Source of the DNA: Shewanella vesiculosa
Lineage (GTDB): Bacteria; Pseudomonadota; Gammaproteobacteria; Enterobacterales; Shewanellaceae
NCBI RefSeq assembly: GCF_021560015.1
Contig: NZ_CP073588.1
Span: 3,766,501-3,830,500 of the forward strand
Direction: 5' to 3'
DNA length: 64,000 bases
Both the position numbers and the translations under genes were made by a program. The notes beneath the pieces were generated by a model that worked only from the letters and a program-made list of their open reading frames with translations, made no database searches and was not told the DNA's origin. Positions 7,756-17,097 of the stretch are shown here, piece by piece (position 1 is the first letter of the stretch; every line of letters begins with the position of its first letter).

Positions 7756-9888
7756 TTAGAAGGTATAACCAACATCTAAGCTAAGTGAACGACCTGCCGC
7801 GGCAACTCGTCCAGCGGGAGAAACATCTAAGCCTCTAAAGTAATACTGGTTATCAAATAGATTGTTAACCGATAAACCGACTTTTAAGCCGTGATTATCT
7901 TGTTTAAAAAACTCAGTGCCAATATTAAAGTTAACCACGGTATAAGCAGGCACTTCGCCTGCTGTGCCTGAAACATTTTCTTCTACTGTGTTAGCCAGAT
8001 CAGAAAATGACTTACTGTAGTAGAACGCCATCAAGCCTAAATCTATCTCGTTGATGCTATACATGGCACTGGCAGACAGTTGATGTTTAGACACATATGC
8101 TAATTCGTTCCCCGCAAATTCGCCGTCAAGTTGTTCGGTATCTAAATAATTATAGCTGCCACTTAATATCAAATCTGGAAGAGCCATTGGTGAATATGTG
8201 CCTTCTAGTTCAATACCTTGGTTACGCGTTTGGCCAATATTAACAAACATTCTGATATCGTTGTCGTATTCAATTTTATTTTCAAAATCGATACGGTATG
8301 CCGCAATACTTAGGTTACTTCTTGGTGTGGGGGTATAGCGCACACCGGCTTCATAGTTCCAAGATAGCTCTGACTCCAGAGTTTGATCTTTAGGCCATAA
8401 CTGTGAAATTTGTGGTGTTCTAAGTGAACGTTGCGCATTGGTATAAGCAAACCAATTTGAACTGAATTCATAACCTAAGGTGATCCCAGGTAGCCATTCG
8501 GTAACATGGTTATCTTGGCTATAGTCTTGACCAAGATTGCTAAAGGTCATATGAACATCTTCATATCTCAGGCCTGGGGTAATCGATAATGTATCATCAA
8601 AAAAGCCCAGTTTGTTGCTGACATAGTAAGCCATGGCATTGGTATCCATCTGCCAGTCACGTGGTCGAGTTGCGACTTGTGACGATTTGTCTATGTGGTT
8701 AAGTTGATAACTAATGTCTTCATTAACGTAACGTACACCAGCAATAATATGCTGACTGATATCGCCATCAATAAGAAGACTTGTCGTGGGTTCGATACCA
8801 AACACGGTAAAGTCTCGTGGGGAGTTACGCAAATGAGTGGCTTCTTGTGTGGTATCACTCCAACTTGTTCCTAGATTGCCGTCGGTGTCTTGGCTAGCAT
8901 CATAAAAGTCCCACTGGAAATTACGTGAGCTTTTATTACCAAATACGCTGAGATCAACTTCACCATAGTCGATGATGCTCGAATCATCGAGAACATGATT
9001 GTATTTTAATGCGATCCGTTTAGTGTCTGCGTTAAATTCATCATTAGGACGTAATGATTGCTCTCGATCGGCTTCATAGGCTGGTGTGTTCAGTGCACCT
9101 GGTAGTTCAGAAAATGCATCGTAGTATTGTAATGTCGCATCTAAGCTATTTTGCTCATCGATATTCCATACGGTTTTTAACATCAGGTTTTTAATATCGG
9201 TTTCTGAGTGTTCACGAAACGATTCACCCTTGGTTATGTTGCCATCAAAACGCATCGAAAAGTCATCATTAACGGCACCGCCAGTACTAATGTTGGTATC
9301 AAATAGGTTACGGCTGTCACCAAAGAAGGTCATCCGTTCATTGACGCTGGTTTCCCAGTCAGTTGGGATCGACTTTGAAATAAGATTAATGACTCCACCG
9401 ACGTTATTCGGGCCATATTGGATTGATGCGCCACCGCGAGTAACATCGATTCTATCGATCATAAATAAGGTTGCCGGGAATAATGACTGTCCAGTGTGGC
9501 CATATGGCGCCAGTGTCATTGGAATGCCATCCAGTAATACTTGGGCGTAGCCGCTGCGGCTGCTGTCTAAGCCACGTACAGAGATATTAGGCAGAATACC
9601 GGTTCCGGTTTCATCCTTAATTTTGATCCCCGGGACTTGTTGTAATGCGGTATCGATTGATCGTGCCGCCGTTCGTGATATTTGATCCGCTGTAATGATA
9701 GAGCGGTTACCGGTATAGGTTTTTAAATCTGTTACTTCAGAATTGCCTAGCAGGCTGCCCGTTACCACAATTACTTCAGGCTTGGTTTTAGGCTGACTTT
9801 TGTCAGCAAACGCTGAAGAACTGGTAAGACTGGCAGTGATTGCGACAGCAATGGTGGTCAAAGTAAATCTGGTTTTTTCAGTTAACAT
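7756..9888 (-). CDS. TonB-dependent ferric-siderophore receptor (vibrioferrin receptor type)
   Basis: 710 aa outer-membrane receptor. Signal peptide (residues 1-28, ending SSAFA), TonB box-like EVIVVTG, plug domain (~40-165; VSVRGLDSSR, GGVINLISKS) and a 22-strand barrel ending in the aromatic C-terminus DVGYTF. It imports a ferric chelate with TonB energy. It lies 16 bases downstream of the SbnG-like gene, in one Fur-controlled unit, and faces the pvs-like biosynthesis operon, so the cognate siderophore is the expected ligand. PsuA and PvuA of Vibrio are the functional models; I cannot say which it is closer to. Confidence 0.9.
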   Translation of the reverse strand: MLTEKTRFTLTTIAVAITASLTSSSAFADKSQPKTKPEVIVVTGSLLGNSEVTDLKTYTGNRSIITADQISRTAARSIDTALQQVPGIKIKDETGTGILPNISVRGLDSSRSGYAQVLLDGIPMTLAPYGHTGQSLFPATLFMIDRIDVTRGGASIQYGPNNVGGVINLISKSIPTDWETSVNERMTFFGDSRNLFDTNISTGGAVNDDFSMRFDGNITKGESFREHSETDIKNLMLKTVWNIDEQNSLDATLQYYDAFSELPGALNTPAYEADREQSLRPNDEFNADTKRIALKYNHVLDDSSIIDYGEVDLSVFGNKSSRNFQWDFYDASQDTDGNLGTSWSDTTQEATHLRNSPRDFTVFGIEPTTSLLIDGDISQHIIAGVRYVNEDISYQLNHIDKSSQVATRPRDWQMDTNAMAYYVSNKLGFFDDTLSITPGLRYEDVHMTFSNLGQDYSQDNHVTEWLPGITLGYEFSSNWFAYTNAQRSLRTPQISQLWPKDQTLESELSWNYEAGVRYTPTPRSNLSIAAYRIDFENKIEYDNDIRMFVNIGQTRNQGIELEGTYSPMALPDLILSGSYNYLDTEQLDGEFAGNELAYVSKHQLSASAMYSINEIDLGLMAFYYSKSFSDLANTVEENVSGTAGEVPAYTVVNFNIGTEFFKQDNHGLKVGLSVNNLFDNQYYFRGLDVSPAGRVAAAGRSLSLDVGYTF

Positions 9889-9904
9889 GCATATTCCCTA
9901 TGTA

Positions 9905-10684
9905 TCATTTAGTCTGTTTTAATGTGTCAAGTTGGTGCTTAAACGTTTTGAAAATCATGCCGCGGTCTTCACCGATTAAAAATGCTTTTGTGCCTTTTTC
10001 ATGCCAGCTCGCTTGTTGTTCTTGAGTGCGAGGAATGGCGCAAAAGGTGGCATTTTGGGCTTGGCAAAGGTGGGCCATTTTATGGATTTGGGCTTGAACA
10101 TCGGCGTGGGTAACTTGTGTGCCATAACCTAGAGATAAGCTGAGATCTAATGCGCCTTCGATAATCATATCGACTTGCGCTAGCTTGACGATGTCTGGTA
10201 ATGCCGCCATGCCATTGATGCATTCAATCATCAGACACACCATCACTTCTCGATTCGCTAAATCGATATAGTCTTGGAGGGCAAGGGTGCCAAAACCGGT
10301 ATTACGTCCTCCTGAAATACCTCGTGTACCCAAGGGGGGATATTTAGCGGCTGCAATCGCATTGTTTGCCATTGCCAGGCTAGATACTCTCGACACTACA
10401 ATTCCAGCCGCTCCAGCATCTAAAACTCTACCTATGGTTGCGGCGTTGTCGTCTGGCACTCTGACTAGCAGTGGCAGCCCTGAGCAATTTGCTGCACGAA
10501 TGCAGTGTGCCAAAGTGTCATCTGAGATAAGCACATGCTCAGTATCTAGAATGGCAAAATCAAATCCGGCATAAGCAAACATTTCACAAATGACTGGAGA
10601 GGGAACTGAATTTAAGATCCCAAAAACCGTTTCTTGGTTGCTTAGTTTTGATTTGAGCGAGTGGAAGAACAGCATAATGGTCAA
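9905..10684 (-). CDS. HpcH/HpaI-aldolase-family protein, SbnG-like siderophore citrate synthase
   Basis: 259 aa TIM-barrel protein of the HpcH/HpaI family, which usually act as metal-dependent class II aldolases. Visible motifs: AGFDFAILDTEH (early catalytic region), MIECINGMAALPDI (metal-binding Glu) and IEGALDLSLSLGYG (metal-binding Asp). In staphylococcal staphyloferrin B loci the homologue SbnG makes citrate from oxaloacetate and acetyl-CoA for the siderophore. The same role is likely here because the neighbouring NIS synthetases need citrate. A Fur box lies 20-40 bases upstream. Start: ATG 10684, or ATG 10675 (MLFFHSLKSK). The citrate synthase role is inference from family plus context. 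Confidence 0.82.
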   Translation of the reverse strand: MTIMLFFHSLKSKLSNQETVFGILNSVPSPVICEMFAYAGFDFAILDTEHVLISDDTLAHCIRAANCSGLPLLVRVPDDNAATIGRVLDAGAAGIVVSRVSSLAMANNAIAAAKYPPLGTRGISGGRNTGFGTLALQDYIDLANREVMVCLMIECINGMAALPDIVKLAQVDMIIEGALDLSLSLGYGTQVTHADVQAQIHKMAHLCQAQNATFCAIPRTQEQQASWHEKGTKAFLIGEDRGMIFKTFKHQLDTLKQTK

Positions 10685-10705
10685 AATATTTTTTGTTAAT
10701 GATTT

Positions 10706-10720
10706 CGATAATTATTCTCA
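10706..10720 (-). promoter_or_regulatory. Fur box before the SbnG-like/receptor operon
   Basis: On the minus strand TGAGAATAATTATCG matches the 7-1-7 Fur consensus (TGATAAT-N-ATTATCA) at 12 of 14 positions. It is placed 22 bases before the SbnG-like start, where iron-bound Fur would block transcription. Confidence 0.75.
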
Positions 10721-10875
10721 TTTGCGTTTGCCGGGTCAAGTAGTTTATGACGACTTGCTTACGATGCCGTTACTCAATTTCCTGTCTTAGTAATATTTTT
10801 CCTTATTTTCCAATTAGTTTAAGCCAAGTAGTCATTTTTTATTAATGTCATTGTCGAATGTAAATTTTATTTAAA

Positions 10876-10890
10876 TAGTAATGATTATCA
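10876..10890 (+). promoter_or_regulatory. Fur box before the pvs-like operon
   Basis: TAGTAATGATTATCA matches the 7-1-7 Fur consensus at 12 of 14 positions, with a perfect right half-site, and overlaps the palindrome AATGATTATCATT (10880-10892). It lies about 110 bases before the first biosynthesis gene. The rest of 10685-10999 is AT-rich promoter DNA without a gene. Confidence 0.75.
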
Positions 10891-10999
10891 TTTACATTGT
10901 TTCGGTGCAGCAGCGAGAATCCTCATCCTAGTTACCGTGATTGAGGACCATATTGCCGTTAAATAGCGTTAGTATTTTTTGAGTATAGGAATGTAAGTT

Positions 11000-12187
11000 A
11001 TGCAACCTAAATTAGTTTTGATTACACATGTGGAAAATCGAGCTGTGGTGGAAGGTTTTGTACCAGCAGCACTCAATTTAGGCTACGAAATATGGTTACT
11101 GACCGATCATGGTTTAGCACATAAACAATATTTTGTCGGCCAATCACAGTCTCCAGATCATATTATCGAATGTGATGTATTCAACCCTCTTGCCATTATC
11201 GATTGCTTACATACTTTAGGTGTTTCACCCGATATCGTTTTTTCTAATAGTGATCACTTGCAAACATCAACTGCGATGGTGGCTGATTATTTTGCCTGCG
11301 CAGCGAAAAATTGGCATGTGTGTTACCAAGCTAAAAATAAAGCGGCGATGCGCGCTAAGTTATTGGCGCTTGGTTTACCCAGCACATGGGCTTTTAGTTG
11401 GTCTGTAGGGCATGACTTACCTAGTAATATGCCCTTTCCTTTAGTCGCGAAACCTCGTGAAGGTGTTGCGAGTATGGGAGTGGCTTTATGCCAAAATACT
11501 GAAGAATTAATGGCATATGCGGCCAATATCGGTTGTTCAGAGAGTGTGATTTTGCTTGAGTCTTATTTGCAAGGGCCACTATTTACATTAGAAACCCTAG
11601 GCGATGGCCAGACCTTGCATGCCATAGGTGGGTTTGATGTGTCTTTATCGCCCCCGCCTTATTTTATTGAAACTCAAGCCTGTTGGAATGGGGCAATTTG
11701 CACGCAATATCGTCAACAAGCACTGGCTCAGATTAGCGCTTTTGGGATTAATTTTGGGGTGTGCCACAGTGAATTTATATTGACAGACAGCGGACCGGTT
11801 TTAGTTGAAATGAATTACCGTAGTATCGGCGATGGCCGCGAGTTTCTTCTTAATGAGGTACTTAATTTTAACTGGTTTGAAACGATTTTATTAGTCCACG
11901 CAGGTAAGGAGTTAGCTGAATTAGATACCGACACCAGTGACGCCTTAATCCGCTATTTTCCGGCTAACGAAGAGGGCAGTCTTAGTGCGTGTCCTATGCC
12001 ATTAGTGGTGGATCATCTAACCCATCATGCACACTATCTGCCTATTAAGTCGATAGGCGATGAAATTCGACTCAGTCATTCCAATAAAGATTACCTTGGC
12101 GTACTTACGGTTTGGGGGCGGGATTTTTTGAGTCTTCAGGCCACGGCTGATGTGTTATCGCAGGATTTAACCTGGGAGTTTAACTAA
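11000..12187 (+). CDS. pvsA: ATP-grasp ligase of siderophore synthesis, PvsA-like
   Basis: 395 aa with an ATP-grasp fold: FPLVAKPREGVASMGVALC (ATP-binding lysine and glycine-rich loop, ~residue 145), ESYLQGPLFTLETLG, and the metal/ATP-binding VEMNYRSIGDGRE near residue 270. ATP-grasp ligases join a carboxylate to an amine through an acyl phosphate. In vibrioferrin loci PvsA is the ATP-grasp member and is thought to handle the alanine/2-oxoglutarate half. First gene of a five-gene operon. Its stop TAA overlaps the next ATG by one base, which implies translational coupling. Symbol is by synteny. Confidence 0.82.
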   Translation: MQPKLVLITHVENRAVVEGFVPAALNLGYEIWLLTDHGLAHKQYFVGQSQSPDHIIECDVFNPLAIIDCLHTLGVSPDIVFSNSDHLQTSTAMVADYFACAAKNWHVCYQAKNKAAMRAKLLALGLPSTWAFSWSVGHDLPSNMPFPLVAKPREGVASMGVALCQNTEELMAYAANIGCSESVILLESYLQGPLFTLETLGDGQTLHAIGGFDVSLSPPPYFIETQACWNGAICTQYRQQALAQISAFGINFGVCHSEFILTDSGPVLVEMNYRSIGDGREFLLNEVLNFNWFETILLVHAGKELAELDTDTSDALIRYFPANEEGSLSACPMPLVVDHLTHHAHYLPIKSIGDEIRLSHSNKDYLGVLTVWGRDFLSLQATADVLSQDLTWEFN

Positions 12188-14016
12188 TGACCACGGATAA
12201 ACAGTATATCGGCCAACGTATTATCGATGCCTGCCTCAGAGAAAATGTCTGTGAACTGATGTCTAAAGGCGAGATTGTTGCGGCAATACCGCCAGCATTG
12301 AACCGACACTGGCCCGACGCTAAGCCTGCCGCTTGGCTTAAGATCAGTCATTTTTCGCAGCGAGTTATCTATGTGCCAGTGATTGCCAGTCAATATATGC
12401 AGACATGGCGAGCCGTCTCTGATACTTGGCTAAGCCACAAGCTGACCAACAAAAATGATACCCCATTGTACCAACAAGGTTACCGAGCTTGGCTTACGGA
12501 ATTGGCCGCAGATTTACCGCCAGAATCTAACGCCCTGTTCCTCGACTATATTGCAGAAGCGGACTGTGCGGTATCCCATAGGGCGCTTTGTCGACAAGCA
12601 TTTAACGCTCGGAAAGAGGCATTAAGTGTCCCATTGAGTACCATGAAAGATTGGCATAAAAGTATGCTTTTCAGCGATCAGGTCGCATCGTATTTAGACC
12701 ATCCTTATTATCCAACCGCACGAGCCAAAGTCGGTTTTGACTCTCAAGCGATGACATTATTTGCACCAGAGTTTGCCGCCCAATTTGAGCTTTATTGGTT
12801 AGCGATTTCTAAAGAGTTAGTGACGTTAACCTCGTTAGTGCCAGAGTGTTGGCCAAGTATGACTGAGGTTGGACTCGATGAGTCGCTCACAGACACACAT
12901 TGTTTATTTCCATTACATCCGTTAACGGCTCTCAGTTTGGATGTCTTGCCAGAGGGAGTGCTTCTAGCTCCTCAATCGGCGCTTACGGTGCAGGCCAGTT
13001 TATCCGTTCGAACATTAGCTGTGGTCAATACTCCAGGCGTGCATATTAAGGTGCCATTATTGATGGCGACCTTAGGGGCTAAGAATATTCGCTCCATAAA
13101 ACCGAGTACTTTATATGACGGACATTGGTTTGAACGCACGCTGACAGCATTGGCGCAACGCGATGATGTATTAGGTGAGAGCATTGAGCATGTGGATGAA
13201 CAACATGGTGGTCACTTAGGCGACCATAAATTGTTTGCTTATATCGTGCGTCGTTATCCACCAACCATGCAAGATAAGCAGTTAGTTCCAGTTGCTGCAC
13301 TTGCCAGTGTCATGCCTGACGGACGCCTATATTTAGCGCATTTAGCGGATCGATATTACCAAGGCCATTGGGATGTTTGGTTTAGCCAATATTTACAGCT
13401 TATGCTCAAGGTGCATTTACGTTTGTGGTTAAAGTATGGCATCGCATTAGAGTCAAACCAGCAAAATGCTATTTTGGCCTATCATCAAGATTCACGCTTA
13501 TCCTTAGTGATGAAAGACAATGACTCAGCCAGATTGCTGGTGAGTCGTTATCAAGCGAGTTTGTCAAAAGCCGAAGCGCTTGAACATGATGCAGCACAAC
13601 TTATCGATCGCAGGATCATAGTTAATGATGATCAAGCCTTAGCACAAATGTTTACCACGATTACCTTGCAGCTTGATATAGCCGCCATTATTGAAGCGAT
13701 TGCCGAAGCGGGAATGGCACCAGCAGGGCAGCTTTATCGTCAATTGCGTGATTGCTTAATCGACCAATTAGCGTCGCTCCAGGCACAGGGAATAGAGACT
13801 GACTATGCTCGGAATTATTTGCTAAATCAGCCCATGCTGCCAGTTAAATACCTACTTTGCTCTGGCAGCTTGCTGAGTAAAGCGCAATCAGGCGCGACCG
13901 ATGTCAATAAATTTTATGGCCAAAGTGCGCCAAACTTTTTACGTGCTTCGCGAGAGCAATCTCAGCTTGAACAGCACGATGAAGAGGTTTTTGCATTGGG
14001 TGAGGCCGTGGTATGA
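12187..14016 (+). CDS. pvsB: NIS synthetase (IucA/IucC family), PvsB-like
   Basis: 609 aa. IucA/IucC fold with the characteristic LFPLHPLTALS and SVRTLAVVNTPGVHIKVPL blocks; C-terminal FhuF-like region. NRPS-independent siderophore synthetases adenylate a carboxylate of citrate or a related acid and pass it to an amine or alcohol. In vibrioferrin synthesis PvsB carries out one of the two condensations. It overlaps the next gene by four bases (ATGA). Full length for the family. Confidence 0.86.
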   Translation: MTTDKQYIGQRIIDACLRENVCELMSKGEIVAAIPPALNRHWPDAKPAAWLKISHFSQRVIYVPVIASQYMQTWRAVSDTWLSHKLTNKNDTPLYQQGYRAWLTELAADLPPESNALFLDYIAEADCAVSHRALCRQAFNARKEALSVPLSTMKDWHKSMLFSDQVASYLDHPYYPTARAKVGFDSQAMTLFAPEFAAQFELYWLAISKELVTLTSLVPECWPSMTEVGLDESLTDTHCLFPLHPLTALSLDVLPEGVLLAPQSALTVQASLSVRTLAVVNTPGVHIKVPLLMATLGAKNIRSIKPSTLYDGHWFERTLTALAQRDDVLGESIEHVDEQHGGHLGDHKLFAYIVRRYPPTMQDKQLVPVAALASVMPDGRLYLAHLADRYYQGHWDVWFSQYLQLMLKVHLRLWLKYGIALESNQQNAILAYHQDSRLSLVMKDNDSARLLVSRYQASLSKAEALEHDAAQLIDRRIIVNDDQALAQMFTTITLQLDIAAIIEAIAEAGMAPAGQLYRQLRDCLIDQLASLQAQGIETDYARNYLLNQPMLPVKYLLCSGSLLSKAQSGATDVNKFYGQSAPNFLRASREQSQLEQHDEEVFALGEAVV

Positions 14017-15182
14017 GAGTGATTTCAGTTGTACTGTTTTGTCACTTTCTCACGGCATTTACCGCTCTAGGCATGCCACTTTTTCTCCCTCGGATGCTGG
14101 CGAGTTTAGGGGGGAATGAATCCGGTTATCTGGTGGGGCTAATGTTTATTGTGCCGACGATCTGCACCGCATTATCGGCACCTTGGTGGGGCAAGTTTGC
14201 CGATAGGTATGGCAAGAAGACTTCATTGTTGCGGGCTCAAATCGGTTTAGTGTTGGGGTTCTTGTTATCCGGTTTTGCTGATTCCGTATCTATGTTTGCT
14301 ATCGGCTTAGTCGTACAAGGGATCAGTGGCGGTACGCTTGCAGCATCGAATGCTTATTTGAGTCGCTTTTATCAAGGTAAGGCTTTAGCTAATAACCTTA
14401 ATCTGACTCAAAGTTCTGCACGATTAGCTTTAGTGAGTGCACCAATCATCTTAGGTCTATTTACTCATATTGATGATCCATTAATGATTTATCGTGTGCT
14501 GGCATTACTGCCTTTGCTGGCATTGTTTATTTGCATCGGCTTACCAAAAGATGACGTGGTCGTCAGTCAGGCTGTTGCGGCTAGATCAATCATTGCCCCA
14601 CCGAAAAGCGCTCAGAGTCAGACCTTCTATAAGGTTCTTTGGTTACAGTTTTTCTTCTGTTTTGCCATGGTTGTGACCTTTCCCTACTTTCTGCCATACA
14701 GTGAACAGCTGGGCATTGAGGGTGATGCATTAAGTGGTTTTTACTATAGCCTGCCACACCTTATCTATTTGTTATTGGCCTTTAATATTAAATCCATAAC
14801 CTTGTCTGCTAAGTCGCAAACTCAACTTGGACTCGTCTTGTTTGCGGGGGCGTGTTTAGGGCAATTTTTATTGCATAACAGCACTGGCTTATGGGCTCTG
14901 CGGGTTTTATTTGGATTAGGTATGGTGCTTATTTTCAATGGTCTGCATCTCATTGTCAGTCGCAGTATTGAGCAAGGTAGTGCCGGACTTTCCTTTGGTC
15001 GTTTCGATGCTTGGGGCAAATGGGCCGGTGTGATTGCGGGGATTGGTGCGAGCAGCGTGACTCAAGTAGCCGGGTTGCAGTTTCCTTTTTTACTCGCAGC
15101 ATTGAGCTGTGGTTGTGCACTAGTAGGGCTTAAGTTTTTTTACAAGGAGGTAGAGCAACATGTTTATGCAATCCAAGAGTGA
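14013..15182 (+). CDS. pvsC: MFS siderophore exporter, PvsC-like
   Basis: 389 aa with about 12 membrane segments and the MFS loop motif GKFADRYGKKTSLL between segments 2 and 3. PvsC exports vibrioferrin across the inner membrane in Vibrio; the same place in this operon supports that role. It overlaps the upstream gene by four bases and the downstream gene by 23. Confidence 0.85.
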   Translation: MRVISVVLFCHFLTAFTALGMPLFLPRMLASLGGNESGYLVGLMFIVPTICTALSAPWWGKFADRYGKKTSLLRAQIGLVLGFLLSGFADSVSMFAIGLVVQGISGGTLAASNAYLSRFYQGKALANNLNLTQSSARLALVSAPIILGLFTHIDDPLMIYRVLALLPLLALFICIGLPKDDVVVSQAVAARSIIAPPKSAQSQTFYKVLWLQFFFCFAMVVTFPYFLPYSEQLGIEGDALSGFYYSLPHLIYLLLAFNIKSITLSAKSQTQLGLVLFAGACLGQFLLHNSTGLWALRVLFGLGMVLIFNGLHLIVSRSIEQGSAGLSFGRFDAWGKWAGVIAGIGASSVTQVAGLQFPFLLAALSCGCALVGLKFFYKEVEQHVYAIQE

Positions 15183-17097
15183 TATTAAGCCAGTGCCGGC
15201 TAAATATAGCCTGCAGATTTACCGCGAACAGGCCGAATTTAATGCAATAAGCTGTTTGCTTAATTGCTACTTACGCGAGTTTGCCATTGTACGTCAAGAG
15301 GTTGATTTTGATGACACTCATCCAGATTGCCCACTTTCCTTGTCGCAGTGTTTAACGCGCGACCAGCAAAAAGTTCGTCTCAAGCTTCCTGAGTCGAACG
15401 CCACATTGCTGTTCGTTGCCGACAGAGTGAGCTTGCTTGGTCGAATTCGTTTTACCCCTCAGCTCTATTTAAAAAAGTTAGGCTGTGTTTGGCAACTCAG
15501 TAGTGCTGAACAGATAACACAACTGCTGTTAGCGCACCTAGCCAAGATCACCAGTACTGAGTTTAATCATGAGTTATTAGCCCAAATAGACAACAGTATT
15601 GCGGTAACCCAAGCATTTTTGCAGCGGTTATCGCAACAGGCTCCCACTGATAATCAGCTGTTAAGCTATGCTGGCGCGGGGCTTATTGCCTCTGAACAAA
15701 GCTTGCTTTGGGGGCATGCTATGCATCCGACCCCAAAAAGTCGTCATGGTGTGGCGTTCGATGACATGTTGGCTTGTTCGCCAGAGATTAAGGCTAATTT
15801 TTGCTTATATTGGTTTAAAGTTGATCCCAGTTTGGTTAAGCAGTTGTACTGCACCGAAGTAAAACCGATGGACTGGATTAACAAAATAAAGCCACAGAAA
15901 GCTTGCTTATACCCTTGTCACCCCTGGGAAGTTAACACCATCTTTGAGCAGCCGTTAGTGCGCAAAGCCATCGCCGCAGGCTTAATTGAACCCTTAGGAC
16001 AAATCGGCACAGAGGTGTATCCAACCTCATCGGTAAGAACCACTTATTTACCCGACATTAATCAGTTTATGAAGTTTTCTATTCATGTCCGCTTAACCAA
16101 TTGCGTGCGTAAAAATGCTTGGTATGAACTTGAAAGTGCAGTGATCTTAAGCAAAATCTTGATGACAGTGGCCGCAGAGGCCCGTATGCATTGTCCGCAT
16201 TTTACTTTGATGGCAGAGCCGGGTGCCAGCACATTAGATTTAAGCGGATTGGCGGATGAAGACAAGGATATGCACAGCAATCGGGCTCAAAGTCTTATGG
16301 TGTCGGAGTGTTTCGGTATTCTCTACCGTGAGGGTATAGAAAATCACTTGCTTGAACGATATAAGCCATTGATGGCTGGTGCATTATTTGCTTGGGATCA
16401 TCAAGGCAAGAGTGTGTGCGAAATGCGCCTTATGGCACTATCTAAGCACAGACATCAAACTTATCAGCAAACCGTTATTCAATGGTTTAGCGCCTATGTT
16501 GACGTGTTACTCCCCGGGATATTTTACTTTTTCTTTAAGCGAGGCGTGGCATTTGAACCTCATTTACAAAACACAGTCGTAGGGTTTGAAGAGGGAATAC
16601 CAGCCTATATTTGGCTGCGAGATCTTGAAGGAACCAAACTCGTGCCTGAGTTTTGGCCGAGCGAGTCGCTTGAAGGATTATCACAAGAAGCCAAGGCTTC
16701 TGTTTACTACAGCCGAGACCAGGGCTGGAACCGAATAGCTTATTGCAGCTTGATTAATAATGTCAGCGAAGCAATATTTCATTTAGCTGCTGGCAGCCAG
16801 CAATTAGAAGCTAAATTGTGGCAGGTCGTCGCCAATGTGATACGTCAGTGGCAGCACATCGAAGGTGAGCAACCTGAGCTGGCAGGTTTATTACAAGGTG
16901 ATCCTATTCCCTCAAAAAATAACTTGAGTACCCGTCTATTTATGCAGGCCGATCGGTTATCGGGTTATACCCGCTTGCCTAATCCAATGGCTCATCGTCG
17001 AGATGATAACGCAGAGGCAACGACATCCGAGCCAGTCGACATTGCAGCATCAGAGATAGCCACATCCCAACTACTGCCTGGAGTTTATTGTGGATAA
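15160..17097 (+). CDS. pvsD: NIS synthetase (IucA/IucC family), PvsD-like
   Basis: 645 aa. Family blocks: YPCHPWEVNTIFEQ, PTSSVRTTYLPD, MKFSIHVRLTNCVRKN and AYIWLRDLEGTKL. PvsD of vibrioferrin synthesis condenses citrate with a serine-derived hydroxyl. The start ATG 15160 is chosen for the strong AAGGAGG site 8 bases ahead, even though it lies inside the end of pvsC. It overlaps the next gene by 8 bases. Confidence 0.86.
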   Translation: MFMQSKSDIKPVPAKYSLQIYREQAEFNAISCLLNCYLREFAIVRQEVDFDDTHPDCPLSLSQCLTRDQQKVRLKLPESNATLLFVADRVSLLGRIRFTPQLYLKKLGCVWQLSSAEQITQLLLAHLAKITSTEFNHELLAQIDNSIAVTQAFLQRLSQQAPTDNQLLSYAGAGLIASEQSLLWGHAMHPTPKSRHGVAFDDMLACSPEIKANFCLYWFKVDPSLVKQLYCTEVKPMDWINKIKPQKACLYPCHPWEVNTIFEQPLVRKAIAAGLIEPLGQIGTEVYPTSSVRTTYLPDINQFMKFSIHVRLTNCVRKNAWYELESAVILSKILMTVAAEARMHCPHFTLMAEPGASTLDLSGLADEDKDMHSNRAQSLMVSECFGILYREGIENHLLERYKPLMAGALFAWDHQGKSVCEMRLMALSKHRHQTYQQTVIQWFSAYVDVLLPGIFYFFFKRGVAFEPHLQNTVVGFEEGIPAYIWLRDLEGTKLVPEFWPSESLEGLSQEAKASVYYSRDQGWNRIAYCSLINNVSEAIFHLAAGSQQLEAKLWQVVANVIRQWQHIEGEQPELAGLLQGDPIPSKNNLSTRLFMQADRLSGYTRLPNPMAHRRDDNAEATTSEPVDIAASEIATSQLLPGVYCG

